Assembly (NCBI GenBank): GCA_036925085.1
Contig: JAUPFP010000042.1
Location: 1,602,045 to 1,666,044 of the forward strand
Origin: Brachycybe producta
Taxonomy: Eukaryota; Arthropoda; Diplopoda; Playtdesmida; Andrognathidae
Length of the DNA stretch: 64,000 bases
Direction of reading: 5' to 3'
In this document: piece by piece, positions 12,923-27,648 of the stretch
How positions within the stretch are numbered: the stretch's first letter is position 1
Layout of the letters: each line of letters begins with the position of its first letter
Notes under the pieces: model-generated
The model's input: only the letters and a program-made list of their open reading frames with translations
What the model was told of the DNA's origin: nothing
The model's database searches: none
Position numbers and translations under genes: made by a program

Positions 12923-13961
12923 TTTTTGAGGTATCACAATAGCTCTCACATTTCTTCAGACAACATTTTTACTACAACAAAATAAAAGAAAAATATAACA
13001 GTGTTTTGAGAAGTTTTTTGAGTCTCGAGGAGACTTTGGGTCATGACATATTTTGGTCAGTTTGCTCTTGTTTTGACCAGAAGTGGTCATTTATAAAAAT
13101 AAAAAAAACAGAGGCTATACATTGAAGATTGATATTTCCGTTTATTCCATCTTCCAATTTGTTTTCAATACTGTCATATTTCATTTATGATGTCCTATTT
13201 TATTATTATATTTGTTCTGCGTGATGTGACTGACCAGTGACTATGCCTTCTTTTTTTTGTATTAGAAGATGTTAAGAGTGAACAGTTTGTATATTTTTCA
13301 GGTCACTGATCCTAAAGTGTGACACTGGACAAAGATAGTTAAAAACCTGGTTCTCGAAAAGAGGTTCTCAGAGTTTACCAAGCGTAGAAAAACATGTTTT
13401 TCAGTCAGTTATTTTCATTTTCTTATATGGGACGATGATGATGATGATGATGATCTCTGCAACCGATGTCAATGTCCGACCATTATCACTGTCCATCAAC
13501 ACTGAAAAATCGCATCAATGATTTTTATTATTAGTATTTTTTTAAAAAGAAAAAGTCCTCATAAAAACTCTCTACGTAGATACCAAAAAGTTCCTTTATA
13601 TCCCGAGATCTTTTTTTTTTCAGAACGGTTCACGATGAATTCCTTCTTAGATAGAGCTTTAAATAAGCTATTTAAAGGGGTTGTCAGAAAATTGTGTCTA
13701 GAATGAGAAAAAAAGGAACACTTCTTTTATATGACGTATAAAAAATAAAGAAATCTTCAAAGAATTTTGATAGGAAAAGTTTGACATAAAAATGACAATA
13801 AAATGGTTTTTATCGACGTTGAAAAAAATATTTATTAAAAAATATTTGTGAAAGAATGAACGAAATATTTTCTCAATGGATAGGTTGAGTGTCGATGATG
13901 ATATTATGAACTATTTTTTTTATTTATACTCACAGAGATGTATTAGAGAAGAAATAACTGA

Positions 13962-14117
13962 GGCCCGAGTTTAAGAAAAAAAATTTCCACTTGAACTCAA
14001 ACTTGAATCCTCTAACCGGGAATTTCAACATAGAAAAGTCGTGTTTAATATTACTCGTTAAAACAGGAGATTTTCTGTTGGGGAACCCTGTTCAGAGGAT
14101 TCAAGTTGAAACAGGCA
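13962..14117. mobile_element. Fold-back MITE (GGTTCAAATTCAAG family), copy 3
   Basis: An inverted pair around CTTGAATCCTCT and AGAGGATTCAAG. It is more diverged than the two copies to its left. Confidence 0.4.
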
Positions 14118-16100
14118 TGTACTGGCTACAAAATCCTAGGTCGGTAATATCAGGCGATCGTCATCTGATTTTTATTTCAAATACATGCTGAACGTTTTTG
14201 ATTATTTTTTATTAGATTATTTCGTGACTGAATACATTCAAAAGGCGATTGTACTTTCAACAACCGGTTAATTTCGAAAACAGAAAAGTGATAAAGTTAA
14301 GAAAAGGGCATTTTTGGCGCACCAGCACCTAGAACTGGCGTAGGCGGTATTTGCCACCTTACAGACCGGACCAGCTTTTAACTGAGTTGAAGTTGAATGG
14401 TTTGTTCTTCTTGGACGTGAGCCTCTAAGGCTATTGGGACACAGACCACCTTTTTGACTGCAAAATGAAGTCGGGTTGGCGCAAAAACCGACCACATTGA
14501 GTCTTTCCTTAGAAAATAATGTATATTGCAAGCACAGGTCAGCCACCTTCGACTTGATTTTGCAATCGAAAAATGGTCCATGTGTTCCAACCCTAATATG
14601 TTTAATATTGAGAAATTCAGGTAATTTTTATGGTGCAAAAAAGGCAGACCACACACAAATTGTTGTCTTCTTTTTATTCAAGCAATTATTCAAGATCTTT
14701 TAGAAAAAATACTTTACCAGTTTCTATTTATCTAAAGGGGTTTAGACCTTTACATCCAATATTCTATATGTCTTAATTCTTTAATTCGTGTGTGTGTGTA
14801 TAGTGAGTGGCTTTCAGAAAGAGAGAGAGAGAGAAACACACACAAGAGTTAAATGATGCTCATGGCTAGGAAAAATAAACCTTTATTGCCATTGAAGATA
14901 GAAAGAGGAGAAAAAAAATAACCTTAAGGATTTGGGACGCATTCTTAAAATGTCTTTTGGTTGCATTCATGTATATATGGTGGTGGCATCTTTATTTCCT
15001 TTGTAGAACATATAAAGAAAAATGTGCCTACTTCTTTCTGTTGGACGTCAAATTGGTTTTCTGGTCGAGTGGTTGCATCGTTTTTTGATGAGAGAGATTG
15101 GATAGAAGAAGGGAAGGATGAGAAAGAAAGAGAGAGAGAGAGGGGGGTAGTGCGTGTGACTGTGAAGGTATTTGGCTCCAAATTTTAGAGAGAGAGAGAG
15201 AGAGGAATACCAAGAAAAAGAAAACTTAGGTTCAGTGAAAAATCAACATATGAACCACTAGATATTGAAAGTGGCGTGTAAAAGCTTTACTAAAATGAAT
15301 AGTCGCAGTTCAGAGAAAGACATTTTTAGGAATTATGTTTCAAGGGTCACAACTTTAGATTTTAAGCGACGGGATCTTTCAGTTTTGGGAATTTTTTCTT
15401 CTTTAAAAAAGAAAGTAATATTGTTAGAAACTAGAAGAGGAGACAGGTTAAGGCCAATGTCCCAACATGCAGAGAACGCCGACTGAAAATGCGACTATAA
15501 ATAGAAAATATTTAGTTTGAGAAAGAAAGAAAAAACTTTTAACAGATTCAGCTTTTTTTTCTGCCTACTTTCGGCACCAAGTGTATACTGTAGAATGGAC
15601 TATATACATTTTCAGCTGGCGTTTTCTGTTTGTGGAATTTTGATCTAAGACCTGGATCATAGTTTAAAGATCAGCGTTTCGTTCTGCGAAGAGAAAGTAA
15701 AGATTCCGCGAGAAAATTAAAAAATATATATTATATGTCACTATATAATAAAAAATGTAAAATTCTAATAGTTTCTTAAAATAATTTACATTTTCCAGAT
15801 TGTAGTTGTTGTGGTTTTTCTGAAATCTCATGTTTATTTTTTTAAGGTATTAACGTAAAAAAAACTTTTAGCATTCTAGTTTTGAACACAAATTTGAATT
15901 TTTTCACACTGTTGTTTCTGAAAAAAGTTTAATTGAAAAGTTTCAAAAAGAAACCAACTGTTCACTCATCTTTAATTTCTCTTTAGTGTTGTTACTAAAA
16001 AGAATTTTTTTTTCAAACGAAAGTTTGAAATTCACCTGTTCCTAAAATAACATAGGCTAACTAATGATTTTTTAATATTTTCGTTTTTTAGGATGGCAAG

Positions 16101-18476
16101 ATGTCGAGAAATCTGGTGGCATGTTCAAAGTGTTACAAATCTAGTAAAAGAAGTTGGAATAAAAGACAACGAAACGACGACGACTGCGATAACGACGCAT
16201 CCACTAGACTGTCCAACTGTCGGTTACATTCTACGAAAACAATTTTATCAAATGTGGCAACAACATCAACAAAAATTTCTCGAATGCCGTCCATGTCTTA
16301 CTCCTTCTCATCATCATCATCGTCGGTGTCAGCAAGTCATTCATTGAGTGTTTGGTCTCGATTTCAACTGCTTTTAGTTGCGGCAGTTGCAGGAATTGTT
16401 GCGGGTGGTGGAGGTGAGGCCACATGGAATGTAACGTGTCCAAAACAATGTTCATGTCACATTCAACCTTCGGAGTTTTCTCATTCGACCACATTGAAGG
16501 CAATAAATTGTTCTTCGCAGAATATTAGATCGGTGCCGAGTAATTTTCCTAAAGACACCGAAGCTCTGCTTATGCCTGGTAATGATTTGAGTGATCTCTA
16601 TGACCATGTACCTGACTTGTTGGACTTAAAGGAACTCGACGTTTCCAACAATCAAATAAGAAGCCTTGGTAGAGGATACATATTTCATAACCTTTCTGTT
16701 CTCACTTACTTAAATTTAGCCAAAAACGAGTTGACGTCTTTGGTCAGAGATGTTTTCGTCGGTCTTTCGAACCTTCAATTTCTGATTCTTTCTGAAAACA
16801 AGATCAGTTACGTCGAAGATCAGGCTTTTCAAGGATTGTCTTCGTTACTGATTTTAGACTTGAGTCGTAATCAGTTGGCATCTCTCTATTCAGAATGGTT
16901 TTTTGGACTGGCGCGTCTTAACGAACTGTACGCTTACGAGAATCGCATTCACGGTGTGAGTAGTGCCACATTTCGACCGCTCCGCCGTCTTCAGCATCTG
17001 TCGCTTCACGGTAATCGTATCAGCCACGTTAGTAACGATGGTTTTTGGGGATTGGACGTCTTGGAAACGTTACACCTCGAACGGAACTCTTTAAAAGAGG
17101 TACCAACGAAAGCTCTTCAGTCTCTCGTTTCATTGAGATATCTTTACTTGACTGGAAATCCTTTCCCGAGGTTGCGAACAGGTGATGTGGCCGATCTCAC
17201 AGTCGAGGAATTGTCTCTGAATAACCTTCCATCTTTAACTTTGGTGGATTCGGCCGCATTTAGTAATCTGACACGATTGACAGTTCTCGAGATTAAGGAT
17301 TGTCCTAAATTGGCATACTTTGATCAAGATGCGTTCGTCAACGTTACCGTCCTCCATAGTTTAATGTTGCAAAACAACCATTTGCTCAGTTTACCTCGAG
17401 AGATCGCCAAATCACTGCCTGATGGAGTCGAGATTTCTTTGCGTGACAATCCGTTATTATGTGACTGTAATATTAGATGGATACGTCAAGAGATGGAACT
17501 GACAGAACAAAACAATTCAAGAGTCAAATTTTTAGATTCCGATAAAATTCTTTGCGATACTCCCGAACATATTCGTGGAACTCGCGTACGACATTTGGAT
17601 CCGACCACTGCATTAAAACCTCAATGTCCACCGTCCATTTTACCACTTTTGGATAAAGTCATTGAGAAACGTCTTGGAGAACAACTTCTTCTGGATTGTC
17701 GAGGAGTAGGAAATCCAACTCCAAAGTTACGATGGGTTCTTCCGAACGGACGGACGTTGGAAGTTGGCGATCAACCTTCGAACGATGTTCGTGTCCAGTT
17801 GAAACGCACCGGAACACTTTATTTCTATCATCTGAAAGAAGAAGATCATGGCAATTATACTTGCGTGGCTGAAAATACCCTGGGACAATCTGAAATGCAT
17901 GTGTCAGTAAACGTTAAACGAGTTGATATTAACATATTTCCAATTGTAGTGTCGTCGAACTTTGTAACGGTTGTTTGGAATGGAACTGCTCGTAAGATCT
18001 TTCAACAACTGGAAATACTTTATCGAGAAATTTCGTCTAGTTTGCAAGTGAGTGCCAAACTTACTGAAAGTGACAACAATAACAATAACAACAATTATTC
18101 CAGTTATAAACAAGTGACCGTGAGGAGCGCTCAACGCGATTACACGATAAGTAATTTATTGCCAGAAAGTACTTACGAGTTTTGTATTGCTTTTAAAGAC
18201 AGTGGCGGATATTACGTTCGTTTGGCTTGTACGATGGTAAGGACGCGTGATGCCGACTATATGTTTCGGGGGATTCATCGTACGAGTAATGTGGCCGTGG
18301 CAATCATTCTTGCCATTATTGTCGTCATGGTTATGGTTGTATGTTGTATTACTGTGACTGCTCGAAAGTACAGACAAAGGCAGTATGTTTGTCCTGATAA
18401 GTATGTGGCACATCGAATGTCTCACATTCCACTTGAAAATCTTTACAGTCCTCTTATGTCCAATGCTGCTAATTAA
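16101..18476 (+). CDS. LRR-Ig-FN3 single-pass transmembrane protein (LRFN/LRIT-like)
   Basis: This predicted cell-surface adhesion or receptor protein has 791 codons in a single open exon. In order it has a cysteine-rich LRR N-cap (C113, C117, C119, C137), about ten leucine-rich repeats (roughly 152-445), an LRR C-cap (C454, C456, C485, C509), one Ig domain (C533-C588, with YTC), an FN3 domain (about 610-716), a membrane helix (about 729-752) and a short tail of about 39 residues. This order matches LRFN/SALM, LRIT and related neuronal LRR-Ig-FN3 proteins, but I cannot assign an ortholog. The hydrophobic signal segment lies at about 85-103, so the first methionine gives an unusual 60-80-residue leader; Met62 or Met65 may be the real start. 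A TTTTTTAG acceptor-like site ends at 16091, so a 5' exon is plausible. An Asn run (about 658-665) interrupts the FN3 domain. Confidence 0.85.
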   Translation: MSRNLVACSKCYKSSKRSWNKRQRNDDDCDNDASTRLSNCRLHSTKTILSNVATTSTKISRMPSMSYSFSSSSSSVSASHSLSVWSRFQLLLVAAVAGIVAGGGGEATWNVTCPKQCSCHIQPSEFSHSTTLKAINCSSQNIRSVPSNFPKDTEALLMPGNDLSDLYDHVPDLLDLKELDVSNNQIRSLGRGYIFHNLSVLTYLNLAKNELTSLVRDVFVGLSNLQFLILSENKISYVEDQAFQGLSSLLILDLSRNQLASLYSEWFFGLARLNELYAYENRIHGVSSATFRPLRRLQHLSLHGNRISHVSNDGFWGLDVLETLHLERNSLKEVPTKALQSLVSLRYLYLTGNPFPRLRTGDVADLTVEELSLNNLPSLTLVDSAAFSNLTRLTVLEIKDCPKLAYFDQDAFVNVTVLHSLMLQNNHLLSLPREIAKSLPDGVEISLRDNPLLCDCNIRWIRQEMELTEQNNSRVKFLDSDKILCDTPEHIRGTRVRHLDPTTALKPQCPPSILPLLDKVIEKRLGEQLLLDCRGVGNPTPKLRWVLPNGRTLEVGDQPSNDVRVQLKRTGTLYFYHLKEEDHGNYTCVAENTLGQSEMHVSVNVKRVDINIFPIVVSSNFVTVVWNGTARKIFQQLEILYREISSSLQVSAKLTESDNNNNNNNYSSYKQVTVRSAQRDYTISNLLPESTYEFCIAFKDSGGYYVRLACTMVRTRDADYMFRGIHRTSNVAVAIILAIIVVMVMVVCCITVTARKYRQRQYVCPDKYVAHRMSHIPLENLYSPLMSNAAN

Positions 18477-18550
18477 TAATGATAATTTGAGATTTTCCAG
18501 ATTGAAGTTATTTCAGTGCTGTATAATGTGCTCTGCTGTATACCGTACAT

Positions 18551-18669
18551 CAGTGGTTCCCTTTTTTTTTGCTCATGGCGCATTATTCTTTTGCCTCAAG
18601 AAATCGCGGCACACAAAGCAAGACTCATGGCATACTTGTGTGCCGCACTACAGCTTTTGGGAATCACTG
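18551..18669. mobile_element. hAT-like MITE, copy c
   Basis: Ends CAGTGGTTCCC and GGGAATCACTG match the copies at 5764 and 12636. The 8-bp flanks share the five bases GTACA. It lies just 3' of the LRR gene, probably in its 3' untranslated or flanking region. Confidence 0.6.
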
Positions 18670-18919
18670 TTGTACAAAGTGGCCAGCCATAAAGTCTCTA
18701 TACAAACGATTGCGTTAATGCTCTCTACTTAGAGAATATTTTTACGACGAATTTAGTGGATGATGGATTTGACGTGGATCTGCTATGGATGTGGCCACTT
18801 CGATGTCCAAATTACTTCTTCCTTTTCTTTCCGTGAATCACGTCCCGCGCCAAGCAGAGTCGGTCAAATGATGATGATGATGAGTGATGAAAGATGCGAC
18901 ATATGAATCGGAATTGGCG

Positions 18920-19075
18920 AAATGTGTTTTACGACCGGCTGTCCTTCTTGACGTCAACTCCGCAATGACGATGAAATTATGAAAGACAAACACAACAACC
19001 GTGCCTCAATCGGGATTCGAACCCGGACGAAGGCTATCTCCACTGTACTACCGAGGCGTCGGTAAAACGAAGTTC
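18920..19075 (-). mobile_element. tRNA-derived SINE
   Basis: Read on the minus strand, there is an A-box-like CGGTAGTACAGTGG, then a B box GGTTCGAATCC, then a non-tRNA body including GACGTCAAGAAGG. This is a pol III-type SINE, not a tRNA gene, because the anticodon arm is not convincing and the sequence continues into the SINE body. Related copies are near 40565-40850 and 40915-41100. Confidence 0.7.
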
Positions 19076-19555
19076 CAACAATGGTGGCTAAATGACCATC
19101 ATATGGTTTTCAACTTTTCAGGAAAACTTTTTTTTTTCAGGAAAAACATTACGAAAAAATTTGAAGTGTTTTAGAAACTAGAATAGTTAGTAGTAATACT
19201 AATAGTTGTTACGAAATGTGAAATGTTCATGAAAAAACGTAAAAACGGATCATTTTCAAACTACAATAAATAATTTATTTTTTCAAAATAATGCCATGAA
19301 AAAACTTTGAGCATAATCTTCTACGATTCTAGTTTTGTAAACAATTTAAATTTTGTCATAATTGTTATTCTTGGAAAAAAAAGTTCAAATCATATAATGG
19401 GCTCCAGCCAACTTAACATGTGAAATTTCACTTTGAGGCATTCTGAAAGAAAGAAAAAAATGTCTCAATTGCACATAACAACAGCTGTTGAATATTTAAA
19501 AACAACTATCAGATGGGTCTGCTTTAATGACTTACAACCGTCAACATGGAATAAA

Positions 19556-19750
19556 GGTTGCCCCACACTAGACCGAGCAGAATTAATCAGCTCGAATCGG
19601 AAAGGAAAATTCCGAATGGAATAAAAACCAAAGAATCGAATAGGTAAATCCACAGTAGTCCCGGACGGAATTGTCTCGGCTCGAAGACAGCGACTGGCAT
19701 GCGTCTGGCTCCGAGCCCATTCAGGCCGGTCCAGAGTGGGGCAAGCTTAA
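19556..19750. mobile_element. MITE with GCCCCACACTAG inverted ends
   Basis: GGTTGCCCCACACTAGACCG at the left is the approximate inverted complement of CGGTCCAGAGTGGGGCAAGC at the right. It is about 195 bp long and non-coding, and resembles 6640-6800. Confidence 0.55.
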
Positions 19751-19759
19751 CATGTCCAG

Positions 19760-22080
<2,321 letters not shown>

Positions 22081-22082
22081 AG

Positions 22083-22171
22083 AATGTCAATGCAAAACAG
22101 GGAATGTTGGATGATAAGACATTTTCTATTCCTCGAAAAAGAAGTAATTGACTTAATTCTGCGATCTACAG
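22083..22171 (+). other. Possible orphan exon
   Basis: An 89-bp stretch is bounded by a good acceptor (TACTCTTGCAG) and a good donor (ACAG followed by GTAAGATT). Two frames are possible: one ends at a TGA 23 codons in (reading ...DDKTFSIPRKRSN), the other is open throughout. I do not recognise either peptide, and no partner exon was found. It could equally be chance splice signals in AT-rich DNA. Confidence 0.2.
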
Positions 22172-22179
22172 GTAAGATT

Positions 22180-24860
22180 ACTTTCAGATATATTTTATAA
22201 TTTATGCTTTATTCAAATTGAAAATATTTCCATTAGGAACTACTTAGGGAAGAATCACATTAGCCTCGCATTTGTGCTATGATTAGCTTGTTGTACCGGT
22301 TTCTCCTAATAGCAATATTATATTGTCCAAATGATGGAAATGCATGCATAAGCACATATTCACCGCAGTAAACATGTTATATTTCACTAGTTGAAATTTT
22401 CACGAAGCCCGAATTTTCACCCCAGTAGAAACAATGCCTAAGTGCAACTATGTCACATTGAAAACTTAAGCACTTACAGTAAGCGTTTATCAGTATTTTT
22501 GAATTTTATTATGCAAAGATTGTATCTCCCAATTCGCAGTTACAAGTTTCTACTTTTTATTGAATAAAACTAGACAGATAAACAGGAAGCCAATACTAAT
22601 TTTCTTGTTTTGTCTGCTTTTTTTTATGAAACAAAATGTACATTTCTCCTATGCCAATCTTTTTTGTGTGTTTGTTTTTGATTGATTTCAAGGGAGATCA
22701 ACATTTCGGAGCAAATACTCTCTAAACCAATGATCTATGTAAAGACAACTAAGATTGGCATTCTTCCCTTCAATCAAAGAAAAGATTCCAAAAGATATAC
22801 TCGAACCAAACTTATCTAATTACAGTCAAAGTAGGAACCTAATATTTCCTTTTTCTTTCTTTTCTTCTACGTTTTGTTTTCTTATTGATTTCAAAAGTAA
22901 ATTTGAATTCTAGAATCCAATTCCTAGAAAATATAAGTGTCATTTATGCAAATGGAATTTTAAACATACTTTTAACTTCCTTTCATCTATTTCATTCCTC
23001 GAATCTTATAGACAAAAAAAAAGTAGATTTGTAGATGAACAATGACAAATGTCACATGACAACTGTACTAACCAATAAAACAAAAGCATTTAGAAGTTAC
23101 CGAATTAGAAAACACCGTTGGCAATGTAGCATTTTTTTGTTGTTGTTGTTCACAAGATAAAAAAAAATGGAAAAATTTAATAAGACAAGGAAGATAAAAA
23201 AAAACGAGGAGCTGTAGCTTTGCCTTTTTATTCATAGCTAGAAATAATAGAAAACAACACAAAAAATCAATAAAGCTACAATCCTACTTATAATCTTGGC
23301 TTATTATTATGTGTACTTGCGTACGCACACCGAGAAAAACACAAAAATTTGGATCGTATTTGTAATTTGAAAAACATCCTCTCTCTCTCTCTCTCTCTTT
23401 CTCTCCCTGTCAATGTTGCACAATGCAATCGAGTGTACACAAAGTTAATGTTGGAATTCTCCTAAGGATTCTAATCATGCCGGTGTTTTTCGACGAAGAC
23501 TTTTTTTTTTTCTCTCTTTCCCTGAGTCATAACAACGGATGACTAAACATTGCTAAGGAACGATGTATTTTAGTTTACGTAGAGATGTAGAATCGAATCG
23601 GGTAACACAAACCAGAGTTGAAAAGAACTCGACTGAACTTCCATTCTCTGGTCTCTGATTGTCAATATTAGTTTTTTTTTTTTTTTGGATGGGAAATGAA
23701 AGTCAAAGTCAATGTGTAATGTACATATTTGCTATGTACTCATCGTATATGAATATAGTTACTGAGCTAAATTAAGAAGAGCAACTTTGGAGTTTGAAAT
23801 GAATTATTGTTTTGCCTGTGGAAGTATTAAAAAGAAATATACAGTTTGGCCTAGTTATGTTTAGGCAAAGTCGGAAAAAAAAGACTTTGTTGACTTATTT
23901 TTGTACGTATTTCAATACAGAAAAAAAGAAAATGCTCAAAATTGATTGGTTGCCATGAGTTAGCACATTTAGCTGGACATTGGTGCAAAGATTGAGAAGA
24001 TTTCCTTAGTATATTTTAAGCTGCATGGGTATTCCACCAGAAGAGCAATTGTGTGTTCGTCGTGCTTGCCAATGTTTGCTCGTGTTCTTGTTATGTTCTA
24101 TATGTTCTTGTTCACAGTTGATCCATCATTTACAGCAAGCACTCTAGCAACAATGCAATACTCGCCGTCCACACTAAGCGAGCACGAACAGGTCTTTTCT
24201 TTGATGTACCGATATCCACCCGATCTTTTTTGAACACGAGCGAGCGAATTATGTGTTTGTTGCTAACCAGCACTGAATGAGAATGCTTGCTTTCTCTTGT
24301 TCGCTCTTATGGTGAATACCCAGCTTAATTTAGAAGCAACTTTTGAAAATGACTTTCATTTAATACTTGGATAGTAAATGAATATTACAGTAATGGTCTT
24401 TTCATAACAATATCTTTGAAAATGAACTTTTTTTTTATATCTAATGAAAATAATGAAAATTTACTATCCAGTATATGATGGCTAATTGTTCAAATTAAAA
24501 GGGAAGATCATCTTTTTCCAATTAGCATACAAGTTTAATCATCTAAAATACTGCAAATCTAGTTTTGCACCTAAAATCTTGTGATTAAGATGAACTTGAA
24601 TGTTTTAGAAACTTTCTTTTTTTTGTGTGTTTTGTGTAGGTTTTATCTTTTTTTTTTTACCAATTGCTTAGCTTCCTATCATTGCAAAAGCATTGCATTT
24701 TGAAAGAAAAAAAAGTTTACGTTACGACGCTCACGAATTGACACGCCCAAATTGACCGTGTATTTACAGCTTTAGATGATCGAAGATCAACAATGGGTTT
24801 GTGTTTTCCCCGATACTCTTCTTGTTTTCTCGAGCACAATTGATCAGGTAGTAAGTGGAC
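22180..24860. other. Gene-free stretch, presumably IMMP2L intron or flank
   Basis: I looked for the remaining C-terminal IMMP2L exons on the minus strand and found none. A CT microsatellite lies near 23380-23405. Confidence 0.4.
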
Positions 24861-24864
24861 TTAC

Positions 24865-24930
24865 TTGACCGTGTCTCCCTCCAGACCAATTACCCGTTTG
24901 ATTATTTTCTGATCCGGATCACGAGGTGAT
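24865..24930 (-). CDS. IMMP2L: Single internal exon of mitochondrial inner membrane peptidase subunit 2 (IMMP2L-like)
   Basis: This 66-nt exon encodes SPRDPDQKIIKRVIGLEGD plus a few residues. It closely matches the IMMP2L segment that carries the KxIIKRVI motif with the catalytic lysine of the Ser-Lys dyad (S26/signal peptidase family, inner mitochondrial membrane). The acceptor is CTCTGTGCAG before ATCACC, and the donor is GTCAA before GTAAGTCC. Both ends are in phase 2. The exons bearing the catalytic serine and the C-terminus were not found in this window. IMMP2L is known for very long introns, so they may lie far away. A lone decayed copy is an alternative, but the intact splice sites and open frame argue against it. 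Confidence 0.7.
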
Positions 24931-24944
24931 CTGCACAGAGGTTT

Positions 24945-24961
24945 GGGGGGGGGGGGGGGGG
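24945..24961. repeat. 17-nt G run (C run on the gene strand) in the polypyrimidine tract of the IMMP2L-like exon
   Basis: A homopolymer that ends 14 nt before the exon on its own strand. Confidence 0.9.
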
Positions 24962-24964
24962 AAG

Positions 24965-27640
24965 AAATAAAAGCCTAAAAAAGCCTAAAAGTTATAAATT
25001 CTATTTTGAGTGATCTCAACGAAAAACAAAACAATGCAAACAATTAAGAAAAAAAATTCTGGAAAGTAAATTTTAGAAAACAGTAAAGGAAAGATTGAAA
25101 TAAAAACTTAAAATCAATACTGAAGTACTAAATGATTTGGTCAAAGTTAAGACACAAATTCTAAAATTAAATGAAATATTTAAGGCTGAGATGATTTTTT
25201 TCTCTCGAACAAACAGGCGCAAGACCGTAGCTTTTTTGGTTAACCCTTCTGACGTCACAAGCTTCAAGGAAACAAGCTTACAGTGTGGCGACTATAGCTA
25301 AATGAACTAAATGAATGTTTTACACATCAGAAAGATTCATAAACTTTTTACGATTACAGACCCTCCCCCCCCCCCAATGGATTGCCCAATAATGGCCCCA
25401 TACTCTCTTCGCCAGATTGTCAAAATCATTATTATTATCATCACTATAGTCCTATTCTTTACCAGTAATAACTTTAAAAGACGTCAATTTTAATGGCTAA
25501 TTCGCCGCGTCAATATGTATTGATAACGGTGAAGATTTATTCTAATCTAACAACAACTTCTTTTTAAATTGTTCAAAGATTGAGTCCCGTTTACCTTCAT
25601 TGTTTGCTTCCCATACTCCCAAGGGGTATGGGTACCTCCAGTTAAGAACCCCTATTTTACATCAACTGTGTAATGATCAGATTATTAATAATTAGAATGT
25701 TGAAAATGAATGAAATTTGTTTATTGCCTTTCATTTTTAAACACAAACACTGACAAACGACACAAGAGATATATGTTATTGCTTCATATAAATATGCCTC
25801 CAAATTTAATAAAGTAATAAAGCGGAACGCTATAAACATTATTTGAAACGAGGTTCCAATAGCAATTTATTAGTCAGTTGATTCTGTAAAAGGCATAAAC
25901 CATTTTTCAAACGACTAACAGTAGGTCTACAATAGCATATATACAGTGTACTTTATATGAAGCCAGTTTTTAATTAACTAGAAAGAAGAAATAAAAGATT
26001 TCTGTAGAAATGTTGATTCGTTCTCTTCTGAACTAAATTGCATCACAAAGGTACAAAGACATCTTGTTTAACAACTACTTATCACCAGGGCTGGAGAATT
26101 CAGGAAAGAAAAATAGCCAAATTCGGATTGATAATATATGCTAAAATCGGGAACAAAATTTCGGAAGGGGAAAACGACTGGATTTTCAAACTTATTCAAA
26201 AAAATCAGCTTAATTATAATTATATTGAATAACAATTTTTCAATGTGTTCTTGAAGGAAACTTGACTCGTCTCACATACAGTTTATTTTAAAAATTGTTT
26301 TATAGTCATTTCCTTATATTTTATGTAGTTTGGAACATCAAATATGCTGATGCAGTAAAAAAATTGAAATTTCATTCCAAAATATTAAAAAACAAACTGA
26401 AAAATACTAATAAAAATGTAAAATCGGAATGAAAACATCATTTTTGGGAATTACGGAAGAAATTTTTTTTCTCGAGAAATTCAGGATTTTCATATTGGGT
26501 GTAATCAACTTAATTATATGCAAATATTCTAATGCACTTTAATTCCTGTTATTCTGATACTTTCATTTTTTTTTTATTTAAAGTTCCCTAATTGAGTAAT
26601 TTTTCAGTCCTCCTGCTTATCACAGACACTCAAAATATCAAAACTAAAATACGATGAGGAGGGAGGGGGGTGTCTAGTTAGTATTAGTTTAAAAATAAAT
26701 CATCTCTAAGGGTCACGACATCTGATTAAAATGTCTCGGGGATTTTTTTTTATTTAGACGTCTTTTTACTGAAAGAAGGGGAACAAATGAGAAGAGATCT
26801 GGATTGTATTAATTAAGGAACACTAAAAAGAAAACGAAGAGGAAAAAAGGGGAGGGGGATATGGAGTGAGGTAGAGAGAGAGAGAGAGAGAGACGCGCCA
26901 TCAAGCTGTCTTGTTTTAATTTGAAATTATGCAGATCTTAACGTTTCATTTTCATAATAAGAACTCCTTTTCTTAATGTCAGTCAACGATGAAATTTGCA
27001 TTTTGTCAGAAATGCACACTGATTAATGTCTCGAGAAAAAAAAAACACCGAAAGAAGTTGCCTAAGAGTAAACACAATGAAATGTCTTTGTACTAACAAC
27101 ATAGATCTGACGTTTCATGTACTCATAGGCTCATATACTCCAAGTAATACTTGAGTATTATAATACCATTTGTCAACTCGAGATTACGGGTTGAAAAATG
27201 TAAATGAGATACATCACTCAATGTCTCTTTTCGATTACTATCATCATTGCACGTGGTAATTGGAATGCATAAATACAACAACTGCTGTTTCCATTACAAA
27301 TTATAACTACAGTTCCATGTTATAGTTAACTGCAGTCAAAATAGAAAATGTGCTTTGGTGTGTGTTTCTATTTTTTACAAGCTTTTGTTTAAGTTGACAT
27401 GATGACCGTTGTCCATTTTGTATGAACTTCAATTTCTCCTATTTTAACCAACTTCCGCATAAAATAAGAGAGCTGAAATTTTGTACACAGCAGCCTCTAC
27501 TAGTGCATGCGACCTGTTAATCTATAAAAAATTGACTGATCCTCGAATGACCCGTCCAGGATCTGTTATAGGAACCCGCCTATAACGGATTCTGGAACCT
27601 TAAACAACGTACTTTTCAACAAAATAAAAAAATTACACTC
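24965..27640. other. Gene-free stretch
   Basis: I found no supported exon. A GA microsatellite lies near 26873-26892 and a poly-C run near 25363-25375. A possible repeat block starts with CCAGGGCTGGAGAATTC near 26087. Confidence 0.45.
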
Positions 27641-27648
27641 TTGTAATC

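Larger units (their letters stand above)
10732..16091. other. Gene-free stretch left of the LRR gene
   Basis: I see no exon I can support. Listed repeats account for part of it, and GA microsatellites lie near 14819-14834, 15128-15142 and 15188-15203. A 5' non-coding exon of the LRR gene could lie here but has no visible signature. Confidence 0.5.

Noticed and set aside
14268-14703. Overlapping 75-92-codon frames on both strands
   Set aside because: No splice signals, no recognisable motif, and frames open on both strands suggest a chance GC-richer patch or an old repeat.
18984-19060. tRNA-like sequence with A and B boxes
   Set aside because: No convincing cloverleaf, and the sequence continues into a SINE body repeated elsewhere in the window.
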